In this document: positions 34,168 through 43,186 of the stretch, piece after piece | Numbering within the stretch: position 1 is the first letter of the stretch | Layout: the number at the start of each line of letters is the position of its first letter | Source of the DNA: Gammaproteobacteria bacterium | Lineage (GTDB): Bacteria; Pseudomonadota; Gammaproteobacteria; GRL18 | Length of the DNA: 64,000 bases | Direction of reading: 5' to 3' | Assembly: GCA_027012135.1 (NCBI GenBank) | Contig: JALUZF010000162.1 | Span: 1 to 64,000, forward strand | The notes under the pieces: model-generated | What the model saw: the letters and a program-made list of their open reading frames with translations, nothing else | What the model was told of the DNA's origin: nothing | Databases searched by the model: none | Program-made: the position numbers and the translations under genes

Positions 34168-35484
34168 CTATGCAATATCATTAATGGAGGATTTTTCTGA
34201 AAAACGTTTCAGCCTGCCCAGTAGTTTGGACAAAATAGATTTGTTTTCAGGCTCTGCGCCTGGTTCCGGTGCAAAGGTATGGTCAATTTGTCGACGTGAT
34301 ACATTGGCCAGGCCAATGGCCTTACAGGCACTGTAAAAGGCAAATACATAACGCTGTTCAATCCCCAGTAAACGGGCGGCATCGGCCAGTGGATAAGGAT
34401 GATCATAAAGCAGGGCGGCAATGCGCAGGGCATGGGGTACGGATGCCAGTCGGGTCAGGTTTGGCCATTCCATCAGAAAAACCGGTTTTAAAATTTCAGT
34501 GCCCACTGGAATCCGTCCCCGCGATGACCACAGACTGATCAGCCACATAAAAGACTCCATGCTCCAGTTTTGTTTCTCCAGAGACTTTTTCATGGTTTTA
34601 TTTTTATTGGACTGAATAATCTTGTGCAGTTCATTTCTGAAACTGTTTGGTCTGGAAGTAAAACGGGGTTTGTTATCCAGGCTGAGCAGGCACAGGGGGC
34701 GGATAATGCCTGGTCCTACCGTGCTGTACACGATCTGTTCTGCATAATCAAAATAAAATTCGTGGTTGTGTATATTCACCTGGATGATCTGTCCGCTCTG
34801 TCTGGACTGCTTGCTGGCCTGTTCAACAACCGCCTGCAGACAGTTAACCGGAGAATAAAAAACTGTTTTTAACTGCTGTGGATCATCTACATCAATGTCA
34901 GCCTGTTCGCCGACAAAATATTCTTCATTTTCTACTTTTAACAATTTACCGGCATTGGCTGCAGAAGCGGGCATATTTTCCTTAATGGGAATAACTTTGG
35001 CTTTTTTTACTTCCTTTGCGGCTGATTTTTTTTCGGAGGATGCTGCAGGTGTTTGAAGCTTTACTTCGGCAGTGGTTTTGCGGGTAACCACTTTATAGTC
35101 AGCGGGGACTGGATGAGGTTCAGGCTGTTCCTGCATAGAACTAAGTACCGGGATCTGGAAGAAACGGCTGAAGATCTGGTGCAGGGACTGTGCAAGCGAT
35201 GTTCGTTTAACAGGTTTACGGATAAAAAACTCAGTATCCAGCCGGCATTTATAGGTGCTCAGGGATAGTACCAGGATAATCATGGTCGGATGTTTTGACA
35301 GCAGAGTCTGGTATCTTTCCTCAATATTATACGCATCCATATCCACCAGGCAGATCTGTGCCTGGCTCAAGTCATCCGTCAGAACATAGTCCATGTTATG
35401 GATCTGTTTGAAAAATATCTCATACGCTGAACGTGATCGCTGGTCGATCCCCAGTAACGAGATGTAAATCGTTTTTGTTGTCAC
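34168..35484 (-). CDS. Receiver-like protein with a C-terminal helical domain, GTPase-cluster
   Basis: A 438-residue cytoplasmic protein. Residues 1-115 resemble a response-regulator receiver that lacks the usual acidic pair (the FFIRKPVKRTSL segment matches the receiver K-P turn). A linker rich in lysine and alanine (about 130-180) follows. The rest ends with WSMESFMWLISLWSSRGRIP and LASVPHALRIAALLYDHPYP, which I associate with proteins next to COG2229 GTPases. It is 21 bases ahead of the GTPase. It may be an effector or a scaffold. Confidence 0.65.
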   Translation of the reverse strand: MTTKTIYISLLGIDQRSRSAYEIFFKQIHNMDYVLTDDLSQAQICLVDMDAYNIEERYQTLLSKHPTMIILVLSLSTYKCRLDTEFFIRKPVKRTSLAQSLHQIFSRFFQIPVLSSMQEQPEPHPVPADYKVVTRKTTAEVKLQTPAASSEKKSAAKEVKKAKVIPIKENMPASAANAGKLLKVENEEYFVGEQADIDVDDPQQLKTVFYSPVNCLQAVVEQASKQSRQSGQIIQVNIHNHEFYFDYAEQIVYSTVGPGIIRPLCLLSLDNKPRFTSRPNSFRNELHKIIQSNKNKTMKKSLEKQNWSMESFMWLISLWSSRGRIPVGTEILKPVFLMEWPNLTRLASVPHALRIAALLYDHPYPLADAARLLGIEQRYVFAFYSACKAIGLANVSRRQIDHTFAPEPGAEPENKSILSKLLGRLKRFSEKSSINDIA

Positions 35485-35511
35485 AAGTCCCCACCCCTGA
35501 ATACTTTGTTA

Positions 35512-35691
35512 AACCTAAATAAATCAGTTGAACCTACTGCGAATGTCCATAGCACTGAATCTACAAGGCTTTCTAGAACATTTTGACTTCACCCGTAGGG
35601 TGACTACGAATAAAGCCAAAATAACCTGTAAATCCTTGTATCTCCAGCACTCTGATCATTCTCGCTACGGTTCAACTGATTTATTTAGGTT
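35512..35691. mobile_element. 180-bp MITE-like element with perfect 23-bp terminal inverted repeats
   Basis: The left end (35512-35534) starts AACCTAAATAAATCAGTTGA and ends ACC; the right end (35669-35691) is its exact reverse complement. A small inner palindrome, TCACCCGTAGGGTGA, lies near 35591-35605. No ORF fits inside. A target duplication is not clear (possibly TA). It separates the receiver-like gene from the FimV-like gene. Confidence 0.8.
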
Positions 35692-35710
35692 AAAAGTTTG
35701 TTAGAAATTG

Positions 35711-36433
35711 TTAATTGAATGTCTGTTTGGCTTTACTCCACAGTTCAGCAGTCGATAGTTGAGCAGTAAATGCCTGATCAGCAAATTGCTGATAGGCCTG
35801 ATTAAATTCATGCTCCATATTTAACACCTGGTAAAGCTCAATCAGCTTGCGTGTTAAGACTTTATTATCAGGCTGCTGTTTTAAATGTTCTGTCATGTAC
35901 TCCAGTGCCGCATCAAACTGACTGTTTTCAATATAGGAATCTGCAGTGGCTACAATATCCTCACTGTCGATGTTGCTGTCCATGTTCGTTACAAAGTCAG
36001 TCAGCAGGTCACCATAAGTATTTTTAAACAGGCAGTCCTGGGGTAAAAAGGTATCGGTGTTGCCGAGTTTCTTACTTAAAGCCTGTTCAAGAAAAGTGCT
36101 CTGACTGGTATTCAGAATGTTTTTAGTGTGCTCATATAAACGCTGGCGCAGAGCATGTCCGGAATCTTCCAGAACAATAAACAGGTCGCACAGGGCTGCA
36201 AATAATCGGGACAGGTGCTTGCGGTACAGAAAAAACTCTATGCGCTGCAGATGGCAGATTAAATCACTCGGCTGCTGCTTAAGCCGGTACTCAAAAAAAG
36301 AGGCCATGGACTCCGGCAGAAATTCTGCTTTCATGGAGATCCTGTGTTTTAATCCCCTGTTTACATGTGTAAAATAAAAAGCCGGCTCAAAATCCGGGGG
36401 GGTATTGTCTGGCTGGATAGTGGCTGGTTCCAT
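35711..36433 (-). CDS. FimV C-terminal/TPR-like protein
   Basis: A 240-residue soluble protein, helical throughout. The C-terminal part EDIVATADSYIENSQFDAAL followed by EYMTEHLKQQPDNKVLTRKL is the TPR-like pattern of the FimV C-terminal domain. FimV-type proteins activate the adenylate cyclase CyaB and twitching in Pseudomonas. It is the first gene of the cluster but now separated from it by the 180-bp element. A role in polar organisation or type IV pili is inferred. Confidence 0.6.
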   Translation of the reverse strand: MEPATIQPDNTPPDFEPAFYFTHVNRGLKHRISMKAEFLPESMASFFEYRLKQQPSDLICHLQRIEFFLYRKHLSRLFAALCDLFIVLEDSGHALRQRLYEHTKNILNTSQSTFLEQALSKKLGNTDTFLPQDCLFKNTYGDLLTDFVTNMDSNIDSEDIVATADSYIENSQFDAALEYMTEHLKQQPDNKVLTRKLIELYQVLNMEHEFNQAYQQFADQAFTAQLSTAELWSKAKQTFN

Positions 36434-36670
36434 GGCAGCAAGCTTCTCAATTTAATATCTCTAACTGTGAATAAAGTCTAAAATTTATAACCTGTCTGTA
36501 GGATTTAGGAAAAAAAGTGCAAAAATGTGAACCGGGTTTATAAATTATTTCCCTGCTCTTAAAATCTTTTATTCCTTCCTGAGAAGTAAAATTTCGACAA
36601 AGCACCAAAAAGCTTTATAATTCAAACAAATTATTTTTCCTGTAATTTTCCTGTAGAACTGAGGTTTCTC

Positions 36671-37690
36671 TTGTCAGCACTGGATCACTTTTATGTCCCT
36701 ACCCTGAATACGGTATGGAATGTTATGGTCAAATACGATATTGATCCCCAGCCTATATTTGAAAATTTTGGTCTGCAGGAAGCGGATCTTCAGGATAGCA
36801 ATAAACGCTGCCATGCTTATATAGAAATTGCCTTATGGCATCATGCTCAAAATATCATTAAGGAACCCTGTCTGGGCCTGAGTGCCGGTCGTGATACCTG
36901 GCATCCCTCGCAAATGGGTACACTGGGCTATGCCTGGCTGGCCAGTTCTTCCCTGGAGCGGGCTTTCCACCGCCTGACCCGTTTTCACCATATTGTGACT
37001 AATGCCTATGAAATAGAAACCAGAAAAACGGACTCGCTATATACTGTGTCGGTACTGTACTCCAGTCATAACCCGGCGTTTCAGGTGCGTTCCGAATCCA
37101 TTATGGCCACTCTGTTATGCATGAGCCGAATGAATTTTGGCCATTCTCTGTTGGTACAGTCTGTGAGCTTTGTTCATTCAGAACCCCAGCAGATGCAGAA
37201 ATACCTGGATGTGTTTGGCTGTAAGCCGGTATTTGATGCACCTGAAGACAGTATTTCCTTTGCTATTGAGGATGTTACCCGGCGGCTTCCGGCAGCCGAT
37301 CATCTGTTTGCAGAAATGATGGATCAGTCTATTATCCAGGCATTGAACAAGTTACAGCCAGACAATATTGTTTCCCAGGTTAAGGCGGTAATTATTGAGC
37401 AGCTATCCTGCGGCAAGGTGACTGAAGAAGACATTGCCGGGCAGTTGAATATGAGTAAGCGTAAATTGCAGTTAAAACTGGCCGAGGAGAATGTGCGTTT
37501 CAAGGGGCTGCTGGATGATATTCGTTCCGATATGGCCAAAGATTATTTGAGAGGCAATAATCACTGCCTGAGTGAGATTGCTTTCTTACTGGGTTTTTCA
37601 GAAGTCAGTTCATTTTCCAGGGCCTTTAAGCGCTGGTCAGGGGTATCACCCGGGCAGTATCAGAAAAGAGAGCTGGAAAAAAGGGCATAA
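36671..37690 (+). CDS. AraC-family regulator with N-terminal Arabinose_bd-type domain
   Basis: A 339-residue regulator starting at TTG with GAGG upstream. Residues about 20-200 match the OruR/ArgR-type N-terminal domain (GLSAGRDTWHPSQMGTLGYA), and the last 95 form the AraC DNA-binding pair of HTHs (NMSKRKLQLKLAEE, then EIAFLLGFSEVSSFSRAFKR). It has no obvious partner gene: upstream is the signalling cluster in opposite direction. The effector is unknown. Confidence 0.85.
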   Translation: MSALDHFYVPTLNTVWNVMVKYDIDPQPIFENFGLQEADLQDSNKRCHAYIEIALWHHAQNIIKEPCLGLSAGRDTWHPSQMGTLGYAWLASSSLERAFHRLTRFHHIVTNAYEIETRKTDSLYTVSVLYSSHNPAFQVRSESIMATLLCMSRMNFGHSLLVQSVSFVHSEPQQMQKYLDVFGCKPVFDAPEDSISFAIEDVTRRLPAADHLFAEMMDQSIIQALNKLQPDNIVSQVKAVIIEQLSCGKVTEEDIAGQLNMSKRKLQLKLAEENVRFKGLLDDIRSDMAKDYLRGNNHCLSEIAFLLGFSEVSSFSRAFKRWSGVSPGQYQKRELEKRA

Positions 37691-37693
37691 AAA

Positions 37694-37712
37694 AAAGCCT
37701 TTAACAGGCTTT
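37694..37712. terminator. Hairpin after the AraC-type gene
   Basis: AAAGCCT pairs with AGGCTTT around TTAAC. The run of A before it gives a T tract on the minus strand, so it works best for leftward transcripts. Confidence 0.5.
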
Positions 37713-37934
37713 AATAGAGTAAGGTGGGGTAAATAAACTACTCATATTGAAGACGCGGAATTTCAATATGTACAGGGAATCGTGCGTAATTTTTTAACCC
37801 CCCTAAAGTTGTGTGCTTGTGTCGTTCTTATTATTATTTTTTTCTTCTTCTTGTTGAGTACAAGTATAGATTCTTTTGCTAGAGAGTCATTGACGTTTTA
37901 CGCAAACCTGATGACATTTTGTGCAAAAATAAAA

Positions 37935-38333
37935 TTATTCGCCTGACACGGCTTCTTTGGTAGCTTCCCAGGCCTTTTCTGAACCTTCTTTAGTGGCTTC
38001 CCACACTTCGCCAGTGGTTTCTTTGGTTGCATGCCATGCTTTTGATGAACCGCTTCTGGTGGCATCCCAGGCTTTGGAAGACATTTCTGTTGTTGCTTCC
38101 CAGACTTCTTTAGAGGTATGTTTTGTGGCCTGCCAGGTTTTATCTGAAGTTTCCACAACACTGTCCTCTACCTTATCCCAGGTACTTTCTTCAGTCTGAT
38201 CGGCCTGTACCTTATTTTGTTCAGCCGCCTGTTCTGAAGAAGCAGGTACTGGCTGCTCCTGAACAGCAGAATCTGCGGCAGGTAAAAAAACCGGGCTTAA
38301 AAATAAAACAGCAAAAATAAATGTTTTTTTCAT
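37935..38333 (-). CDS. Exported protein with six 11-residue amphipathic repeats
   Basis: A 132-residue protein from the ATG at 38333, preferred over 38345 because AAAAAGGA is then better spaced. A signal peptide (residues 2-20) is followed by an acidic stretch and then six repeats of 11 residues, each starting W-x-A-T (WQATKHTSKEV, WEATTEMSSKA, WDATRSGSSKA, WHATKETTGEV, WEATKEGSEKA, WEATKEAVSGE). The period fits a long amphipathic helix like apolipoprotein or LEA proteins. It may bind membrane surfaces. No named family. Confidence 0.75.
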   Translation of the reverse strand: MKKTFIFAVLFLSPVFLPAADSAVQEQPVPASSEQAAEQNKVQADQTEESTWDKVEDSVVETSDKTWQATKHTSKEVWEATTEMSSKAWDATRSGSSKAWHATKETTGEVWEATKEGSEKAWEATKEAVSGE

Positions 38334-38425
38334 GATCCGATTCATCCTTTTTGTAGTAACAGCTGGAAAAGACCCCTTACATTATCTCAGAACCGGTTTT
38401 GAAAAAACGGAAATATCAGACAGTT

Positions 38426-38881
38426 TTATTTAATAACATGAATATCTTCAGCCTGTGGGCCCTTATCACCCTGGGTTACCAGAAAGTCTACACTCTGACC
38501 TTCATGCAGAGAGCGGTAACCGCTGCCCTTGATAGAGCGGAAATGGACAAAAATATCGCCGCCGGAAGAGCGGGTAATAAAACCATAGCCCTTATTGGTG
38601 TCAAACCATTTGACCGTGCCGGTTTCACGATCACCGGCCATTTTTGGAGCCGCAGCGGGACTGCTGGCTTTTATAGTGGGCTTTTGAGCAGAGCGGGTTT
38701 TACGTGGCGCATTCTGTGTGCTTAAAGACAGTGCCAGCAGGATAATAATACCGGCAATAAGTGCGACGATAAGATGATTAATAAATGCACCACCAATGGC
38801 CATTTGATCCAGGGCCAGTCCGGCCAGTGCTGCCAGCAGTGCTGAGATAATAATGAAGATTATATTTTTTATATTAAACAT
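38426..38881 (-). CDS. Membrane-anchored cold-shock-domain protein
   Basis: A 151-residue fusion of two membrane helices (residues about 6-25 and 33-53) with a C-terminal cold-shock domain ([20 protein letters not shown], then DIFVHFRSI). RNP1 (KGYGFI) and RNP2 (DIFVHF) nucleic-acid motifs are intact. A membrane-tethered CSD could act on RNA at the membrane. The fusion exists in other gammaproteobacteria; its role is unknown. Confidence 0.85.
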   Translation of the reverse strand: MFNIKNIIFIIISALLAALAGLALDQMAIGGAFINHLIVALIAGIIILLALSLSTQNAPRKTRSAQKPTIKASSPAAAPKMAGDRETGTVKWFDTNKGYGFITRSSGGDIFVHFRSIKGSGYRSLHEGQSVDFLVTQGDKGPQAEDIHVIK

Positions 38882-39049
38882 GGATAACTCTTGTCTATGG
38901 TTAGTAATGTAATATTTAGTAATGTAATTTAGTTGTGTAATAAAGCTGCTATCAGTAATGATATTGTAGGTATATTTTAGTGCCAGTATATGACTGACTA
39001 ACTCTTCATTATCCAGAGTTCAGCAGTATTTATCAAGTGGGGGAATTGC

Positions 39050-39478
39050 TTAAAGGATCTGGCCGGTAGTATAAAACCACTGCCCGGCCATTTTTTCAAA
39101 TTGCGAACGTTCTTCCAGGCGGGAGGCCTTGCCGTTTATCTTGTAACGGGCAATAAAATGCACTTCTCCGCTGTCATCCTGCATCAGCCCCTTATGAGTA
39201 TCTTTAATTATAAGACCAGTCCACTGCTGGCTGGAATCTGACAGGTCAATTGTTTGTGGACGGTATTGTGGGTGCCAGGTGTTTAACAGGTACTGGCTAT
39301 AACCCAGCACATAAGCGGTATAGCGTGAACGCATTAACTGTTCAGCGGTTTGAGGAACAGAAGGATTCTTATTATCTGCAGCTTCCAGAAAGCGGCCGCA
39401 GCATTGACCATAACTCAGGCCGGACTGGCAGGGACAGTCTGACCGGTCAGTAAAGGCCTGAGCAGACTTTTTTGCCAT
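39050..39478 (-). CDS. ychJ: YchJ-family protein with SEC-C motif
   Basis: A 142-residue UPF0225/YchJ protein. The N-terminal SEC-C zinc motif CPCQSGLSYGQCCG (residues 16-29) is followed by RSRYTAYVLGYSQYLLNTWH, as in E. coli YchJ. Function is unknown. It directly follows lysA on the minus strand (one-base overlap), so it is cotranscribed with it. Confidence 0.87.
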   Translation of the reverse strand: MAKKSAQAFTDRSDCPCQSGLSYGQCCGRFLEAADNKNPSVPQTAEQLMRSRYTAYVLGYSQYLLNTWHPQYRPQTIDLSDSSQQWTGLIIKDTHKGLMQDDSGEVHFIARYKINGKASRLEERSQFEKMAGQWFYTTGQIL

Positions 39479-40737
39479 CAGGGCAGAACGGATTCATTAT
39501 TAAACAGGGAATTAATAGTTTCCCGTTCCCTGACCAGGTAATGTTTGTCCTGATCCACCATCACTTCTGCCGCCCGGGGCCGGGAATTGTAATTGGAGCT
39601 CATGGTAAAACCATAGGCACCGGCTGAGCGGACAGCTAGTAAATCATTGGATTTAATGGCCAGCTCACGGTCTTTACCCAGAAAATCTCCGGTTTCACAG
39701 ACCGGACCGACAATATCATAAATCCGCTCTGGTACGCTGTCCTCAGGCTTAATAACCGGGATTATGGCCTGCCAGGACTGGTATAAAGCAGGACGCATTA
39801 AATCGTTCATAGCAGCATCGACAATGGCAAAGTTTTTACCTTCGGGATCATCAGCCAGTTTTAGAAATTCCACCCGTGTCAGCAGAATACCGGCATTACC
39901 GGCAATAGCCCGTCCGGGTTCCAGTATCAGCTTGAGTCTGCGTCCGGATAGTACCTTTTTAATCGCCTGGGCATACTCAGAGGGAGAAGGTGGGGTTTCA
40001 TCATTATAAGGAATGCCCAGGCCGCCGCCCAGATCCAGATGATGCAGCTTAATACCTTTTTTGCGCAGCTCATCCACCAGCAGCAGTACCCGGTTCAGAG
40101 CATCAATAAAGGGCTCAATTTCCAGCAGCTGGGAGCCGATATGACAGTCGACACCGACAATTTCCAGATGTTTATGCTGAGCAATATGCTGATAAACGCT
40201 CAGGGCTTTTTCAATAGGAATACCGAATTTGTTGGATTTCAGGCCGGTGGAAATATAGGGGTGAGTTCTGGCATCCACATCAGGGTTGACGCGCACGGAT
40301 ACCGGTGCCGTCACACCCATATCCTGTGCTACCTCATTAATACGTTCAATTTCAGCTTCAGATTCCAGGTTAAAACAGTAAATACCCACTTCCAGGGCAC
40401 GCTGAATTTCATCTGTGCGTTTACCAACACCGGAAAAGACTATTTTATCCGGGCTGCCACCGGCGGCCAGGACCCTTTCCAGTTCACCGACCGAGACAAT
40501 ATCAAAACCGCTGCCCATTCGTGCCAGCAGATTGAGCACACCCAGGTTGGAATTGGCTTTTACCGCATAGCATATCAGATGATCCCGATCGGACAGGGCA
40601 GTATCAAATGCCTGCCAGTGACGTTCCAGGGTGGCGCGGGAATAAATATAAAGCGGGGTGCCGTAACGCTGAGCCAGTGAGGCGACATCATTATCTTCGG
40701 CCATCAGGCGGCCTTTGTGGTAGTTAAAATAATCCAT
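39478..40737 (-). CDS. lysA: Diaminopimelate decarboxylase
   Basis: A 419-residue PLP enzyme for the last step of lysine synthesis. The PLP lysine lies in YAVKANSN (about residues 58-65), the phosphate loop in DLGGGLGI, and the C-terminal GPVCETGDFLGKDRE plus AGAYGFTMSSNYNSRP match LysA. It follows lptM by nine bases, the standard lptM-lysA order. dapF, DUF484 and xerC, which follow in Pseudomonas, are missing here. Confidence 0.95.
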   Translation of the reverse strand: MDYFNYHKGRLMAEDNDVASLAQRYGTPLYIYSRATLERHWQAFDTALSDRDHLICYAVKANSNLGVLNLLARMGSGFDIVSVGELERVLAAGGSPDKIVFSGVGKRTDEIQRALEVGIYCFNLESEAEIERINEVAQDMGVTAPVSVRVNPDVDARTHPYISTGLKSNKFGIPIEKALSVYQHIAQHKHLEIVGVDCHIGSQLLEIEPFIDALNRVLLLVDELRKKGIKLHHLDLGGGLGIPYNDETPPSPSEYAQAIKKVLSGRRLKLILEPGRAIAGNAGILLTRVEFLKLADDPEGKNFAIVDAAMNDLMRPALYQSWQAIIPVIKPEDSVPERIYDIVGPVCETGDFLGKDRELAIKSNDLLAVRSAGAYGFTMSSNYNSRPRAAEVMVDQDKHYLVRERETINSLFNNESVLP

Positions 40738-40746
40738 GCTGATTCT

Positions 40747-40899
40747 TTATTTAAGCGCGTGGTTGCCGGAAGTATATGAGGAGGATTTTTCATCCGGCAG
40801 GTATAAAGGGCCTTTCTGACCGCAGGCACTCAGCATACTGCCAATACCCAGAATAGCAATAACCAGATAAAGTACCAGCTCTGCACGACACCATTTCAT
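40747..40899 (-). CDS. lptM: LptM/YifL small lipoprotein
   Basis: A 50-residue lipoprotein. Its leader carries SMLSACGQKGPLYLP, the diagnostic LptM block, with the lipidated cysteine at residue 26. LptM helps the LPS transporter LptDE mature. It sits directly before lysA as in other gammaproteobacteria. Confidence 0.9.
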   Translation of the reverse strand: MKWCRAELVLYLVIAILGIGSMLSACGQKGPLYLPDEKSSSYTSGNHALK

Positions 40900-41005
40900 A
40901 AGAATACCTGTTATTAATGTTTGAAATTGCGCATTATACCGTAAATCGATTTAAGTGAATATGAGGTTTTAGGGATAATCAGGGTGGGAGCATACTTTTA
41001 ATGAT

Positions 41006-41090
41006 TCTCATCAAGAAGCAAGGTCAATGGAAACTCAGAGGTTATAAATTTCAAATTGAACATATTTTAACCAAAGTATGATCCGGCCCT
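41006..41090 (+). repeat. Dispersed ~85-bp repeat, copy 2
   Basis: The partner of 44-128, in the lptM-histidine kinase gap. It starts TCTCATCAAGAAGCAAGG and ends ATGATCCGGCCCT. Same orientation as copy 1. Confidence 0.8.
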
Positions 41091-41161
41091 GTAGGGATAA
41101 TAGAGTGGGTGATATATAATGACTGTCATTGAACGTTAAAAATATAATAAAAAAATAGACT

Positions 41162-43141
41162 GTGAAATTAAAATCCTATATTTTCCGCTGGGTGACTCTG
41201 GCGACACTGCTGCCGGCAACGGCTCTGGGACTGTTTGCCACTTATTATGTGCAGAATCTGTATCATGGAGATGCGGCCAGGGATATTCTGCGCTCTCTGG
41301 AAAATATTTCCTCAGAAATTACCCGCAGTCTGCAGACGGAGCAGAAACTGATTTTAAAGCTGACAGAATCCAGGCCGGTGCAGCAGTTTCTGCCGGTGCT
41401 TCAGGCTGCGGCCAGAGGCCAGCGCCATCCTCAGTATGCTGACAGACTTAAAATATTAAGTGAGTTTCTGCAGCAATATCAGTCGGTTATTTCTCTGTTT
41501 GATACCTTCAGGGTGCTGGATATCCGTGGTAATACGCTGTTAAAAGTCCGCTCCGGCCATGAAAGTATTACCCGCTATGAAGGTTTTGATCCCTATCCCA
41601 TTATGGACAGGGAAATTATTCTGCCTGAGCATATCAGGTACCTGGCAGAATTACCGGAAAACAATGTCAGCTTTATCGAACTGCCGCAGACTCGTGATGA
41701 AATGGGAACGGAAAATAATCTCGTTATCCCTGATGGTATTGTGCCCCTTATCTATAAAGGTGAGCGGGTGGGCTATCTGGCCGTGACGATCAGCGGCTCT
41801 AATATCGATCAACTGCTGGAACTGGCGGCCCGGCTGTATAACGGTAAGTTGCTGATTGCCGAAATTGATGAAGAAAATGGGGTGCGCAATGGTCAGATCC
41901 TGTATGACGATAAAACCCTGCTGCGCTTTGCCCATTTAAAGTCCACCATTGAAAATATCCAGATGATTGAAGATGGGCGGCTGTGGAATGCGTTTCTGGA
42001 ATCGCCCTTTGGCTCAGTGGCGTCTGGCAATGGTCGCTCTCATTACTATTATATCGAGTATTTTCCCTATCCGGATTCCCTGACCTCCTGGCTCATTGCC
42101 AGTGAGGTTAATGATGAAGCCTATACCAAACCCTTTGAACGCATTCGTGTCGGGATCTGGGTGCTGGCCAGTATAGCGGCTTTTAGTAGCCTGTTTCTGG
42201 CGCACTTTGCTTCCAGGGCGATTTCCACACCGATTATGCACCTGGCTAAAAACCTTAAACTTTATGCAGACGGCAGTCGGCCTGAACCGGTGAAAAGTGA
42301 TATTGATGAGATGCAGCAGTTGTCTGCATCCTTTATCTATATGGCAGAAAAACTGGAACAGGAGCAGCAGGAGCGGATCAGGGCGGAAAACATGATGGTG
42401 CAAAATGCCAAACTGGCCAGTCTGGGACAGATGGCCGCCGGTATTGGTCATGAAATCAATAATCCGCTGAACAATATCCGTTCTCTGTCCCGTTTAATCA
42501 AACGGGATCTGGAAAAATGCACCTGGGACGGCGATGAGCAGCGTCAGTCTGCACGATACCTGAAAAACATGCTGGAGGATATCAGCTCTCTGGATGAAGA
42601 AGTGGTTCGGGCTTCAGAAATTGTTCAGGGAGTACTGAGTTTTGCCCGGCAGATCCCGGATAAAGAATTTACCCGCATTAATATGACAGACCTGCTGAAA
42701 AATACGGAGGGGCTGATCCGCCAGGAAGCAAAACGTGCCCAGGTTGAATTACAGGGTATGGATACTGTTGAGCGTGGGGGATCTGTTATGATTATGGGCG
42801 ATCAGGGTAAATTACAGCAGGCTCTGGTGAATATTTTACTCAATGCTATTCAGGCCTGTGCAGATGCACAATGTACTCAACGCAGTATTGAACTGAGTCT
42901 GCAGCATGATGATGATGATGTGATGATAATAAGCATTCGGGACCATGGCCCCGGTATTGATGCAGAGGTTATGGATCAGATTTTTGATCCCTTCTTTACC
43001 ACCAAGAGTGTCGGTAAGGGTACTGGCCTGGGTCTGTCCATTGCACTGGGTATTATTCAGAACCATAAAGGTGAACTGAATATTGAAAATGCCGAAGACG
43101 GCGGTGCCCTGGTAAGAATAACATTACCGGTTATCCACTAA
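41162..43141 (+). CDS. NtrB-like sensor histidine kinase with periplasmic sensor domain
   Basis: A 659-residue kinase starting at GTG. One helix (9-29), a periplasmic domain of about 300 residues with DTFRVLDIRGNTLLKVRSGH (a CACHE-like part), a second helix near 332-350 and a HAMP-like linker. The H-box GHEINNPLNN puts the phosphorylated histidine at residue 430; DHGPGIDAEV and GTGLGLSIALGI are the N and G2 boxes. It is 45 bases ahead of the NtrC-type gene. The signal is unknown, perhaps a sulfur compound. Confidence 0.9.
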   Translation: MKLKSYIFRWVTLATLLPATALGLFATYYVQNLYHGDAARDILRSLENISSEITRSLQTEQKLILKLTESRPVQQFLPVLQAAARGQRHPQYADRLKILSEFLQQYQSVISLFDTFRVLDIRGNTLLKVRSGHESITRYEGFDPYPIMDREIILPEHIRYLAELPENNVSFIELPQTRDEMGTENNLVIPDGIVPLIYKGERVGYLAVTISGSNIDQLLELAARLYNGKLLIAEIDEENGVRNGQILYDDKTLLRFAHLKSTIENIQMIEDGRLWNAFLESPFGSVASGNGRSHYYYIEYFPYPDSLTSWLIASEVNDEAYTKPFERIRVGIWVLASIAAFSSLFLAHFASRAISTPIMHLAKNLKLYADGSRPEPVKSDIDEMQQLSASFIYMAEKLEQEQQERIRAENMMVQNAKLASLGQMAAGIGHEINNPLNNIRSLSRLIKRDLEKCTWDGDEQRQSARYLKNMLEDISSLDEEVVRASEIVQGVLSFARQIPDKEFTRINMTDLLKNTEGLIRQEAKRAQVELQGMDTVERGGSVMIMGDQGKLQQALVNILLNAIQACADAQCTQRSIELSLQHDDDDVMIISIRDHGPGIDAEVMDQIFDPFFTTKSVGKGTGLGLSIALGIIQNHKGELNIENAEDGGALVRITLPVIH

Positions 43142-43186
43142 ACCTGTAGCATTAAGTATGTACTATTGAGTATGTAAATAAAAAGT

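Noticed and set aside
40039-40680. 213-residue plus-strand ORF
   Set aside because: Opposite frame of lysA, no ribosome site and no homology I recognise.
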